DNA from: Ifrita kowaldi
Lineage: Eukaryota; Chordata; Aves; Passeriformes; Cinclosomatidae
Assembly: GCA_013398055.1 (NCBI GenBank)
Contig: VZRS01001729.1
Location: 3,973-67,972, forward strand
Length of the DNA: 64,000 nucleotides
Direction: 5' to 3'
Shown here: positions 62,946 through 64,000 of the stretch, piece after piece
How the letters are laid out: every line of letters starts with the position of its first letter
Numbering within the stretch: position 1 is the first letter of the stretch
Made by a program: the position numbers and the translations under genes
The notes under the pieces: generated by a model
What the model was told of the DNA's origin: nothing
The model's input: only the letters and a program-made list of their open reading frames with translations
The model's database searches: none

Positions 62946-64000
62946 TCAAGCACTTGTTGCAAAACCTGAAATGCTGGAATATTCTGAAGAAAAGCACTCA
63001 AGAATTTACTCTGAACAAGTACATTTCTCTGGTTTGTTTCTGAAAATACTAAATTTTTTTTTTTTTTTTCCTAGAGAGCTAGCATGGAAGTTGTGGTCAA
63101 ATTGTTAGGGTATGGTGATAACTGAAAGACAACATTGCCTTACAATAAGAAGTGTCAGGTGAGCTTCAAACAGCATTATTGATTAAAAATGTGCAAAATT
63201 CCTCTAAATATAATAAAAACATACCTTTTCTAAGAATAGACACCAAAAAAAGAATACAGAATACGAGCAGACAGGAAGAGTATTGGCAAATGCATCAGGA
63301 TGAAATCTGTCTGGAAATTTACAGGTATAATCTCAGGGTAATTTCCAGACAGCTGCGCACCTAGTTTTCAACAGCATGGAAAAATCCAAGTATCTTACCA
63401 ACACAGTAATTGCAACAATGGGTAGAGACATTAGCACTTCTTAGGTAATCTCCTTATATTCAATTACAGGAAAAATACTTCCTCAATTCTCCTTGGTTAT
63501 TGACAATGAGCCCAACCTTATATGAAAATTGGATTTATACCTACAGACAATGTGGCCTTGTAACTCCAGTACTGGAAAAAATACCCTTCTCATCCTGCTC
63601 ATTGTTTAATAAATAAATGGATTATATAATGCACAAGGCAGGGACCCGTGCTCAACCTCTGTTAAACTTCCTTAGCCGATTCCATCCAAAAATGCATGTC
63701 TAACTTTGGTTATGTAAACCGGAGTGCAGGGTTCAGAAAGTTTGTTGGTTTGTGATGTCTGCTCTCTTACAGCTGTGCGTAGGGCGTTCAGGAAGAACGT
63801 GAAGTGCTTATCTACACCTAGATGTGTCTGGTCACTTACACTGACTCACATGGTTACTGGCAAATAAACTACAGCGTACAATACACAGATGTTTGATGAG
63901 GCAGTTAAGCAACAAGGGAAACCTGAGGAAAATTCATCTGTAAACAGGAAATAGGCCCCTGGATTTTGTCTCTGGAGGGTGACATCAAAAATGAAAAGCA

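Larger units (their letters stand above)
59701..64000. other. Upstream flank of GPR155
   Basis: In human the next gene is WIPF1, but I find no proline-rich WIPF1 exon here. The stretch holds a possible MIR relic (61225-61330), a CACGTG E-box at 61427-61432, a tandem duplication at 62884-62945 and a 16-nt T run at 63054-63069. Confidence 0.6.

Noticed and set aside
63054..63069. 16-nt T run ending in CCTAG, considered as a splice acceptor or retrocopy tail
   Set aside because: No open frame follows on the plus strand, and no gene-like sequence precedes it on the minus strand.
1..64000. CRISPR array, prokaryotic operon, endogenous retrovirus or novel multi-gene system
   Set aside because: No spaced direct repeats, no long viral-type frames and no long terminal repeats were seen; the three genes account for the long conserved coding signal.

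Overview
The window is nuclear DNA from an amniote vertebrate, most likely a bird. It is AT-rich and intron-rich, with GT-AG introns, CpG-rich promoters and AATAAA poly(A) signals. There is no operon structure, and young transposons are scarce. I recognised three intact protein-coding genes by comparing translated exons with the human proteins as I remember them: CIR1 (minus strand), SCRN3 (plus strand) and GPR155, also called LYCHOS (minus strand). Human chromosome 2q31 carries them in the same order and orientation. All splice phases close and each gene gives a full-length protein: CIR1 464 aa, SCRN3 420 aa, GPR155 864 aa. The bird assignment is an inference from the compact introns and low repeat content; a crocodilian or turtle is not excluded.

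Layout. Positions 1-1260 lie beyond the 3' end of CIR1. They hold a GC-rich patch and an unidentified minus-strand reading frame preceded by a good splice-acceptor-like sequence. CIR1 runs from 22895 down to 2108 in 10 coding exons, including a 14-nt microexon, a GC-AG intron and one 13.2-kb intron. The CIR1 and SCRN3 start codons face away from each other across 109 bp of CpG-rich DNA, a classic bidirectional promoter. SCRN3 runs from 23005 to 29472 in 7 exons, with a poly(A) signal at 30159. From there to about 33970 is a tail-to-tail intergenic spacer. GPR155 runs from a 5' UTR exon ending at 59413 to its stop codon at 34701, with 15 coding exons. Its promoter and CpG island is interrupted by 55 Ns (59507-59561). 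From 59562 to 64000 is upstream flank in which I see no exon.

The three genes do not form a known pathway. CIR1 is a nuclear corepressor and splicing-associated SR-like protein. SCRN3 is a secernin with an N-terminal-nucleophile hydrolase fold. GPR155 is a lysosomal cholesterol sensor that signals to mTORC1. The linkage is old conserved synteny, and only the CIR1/SCRN3 promoter suggests shared control.

I found no CRISPR array, no recognisable endogenous virus and no unknown multi-gene system. The observations most worth checking are the in-frame 24-bp minisatellite inside the GPR155 effector loop, the GC donor and microexon in CIR1, the longer N-terminal segment ahead of the SCRN3 nucleophile cysteine, the unidentified ORF at the left edge, and several old MIR-like SINE relics.
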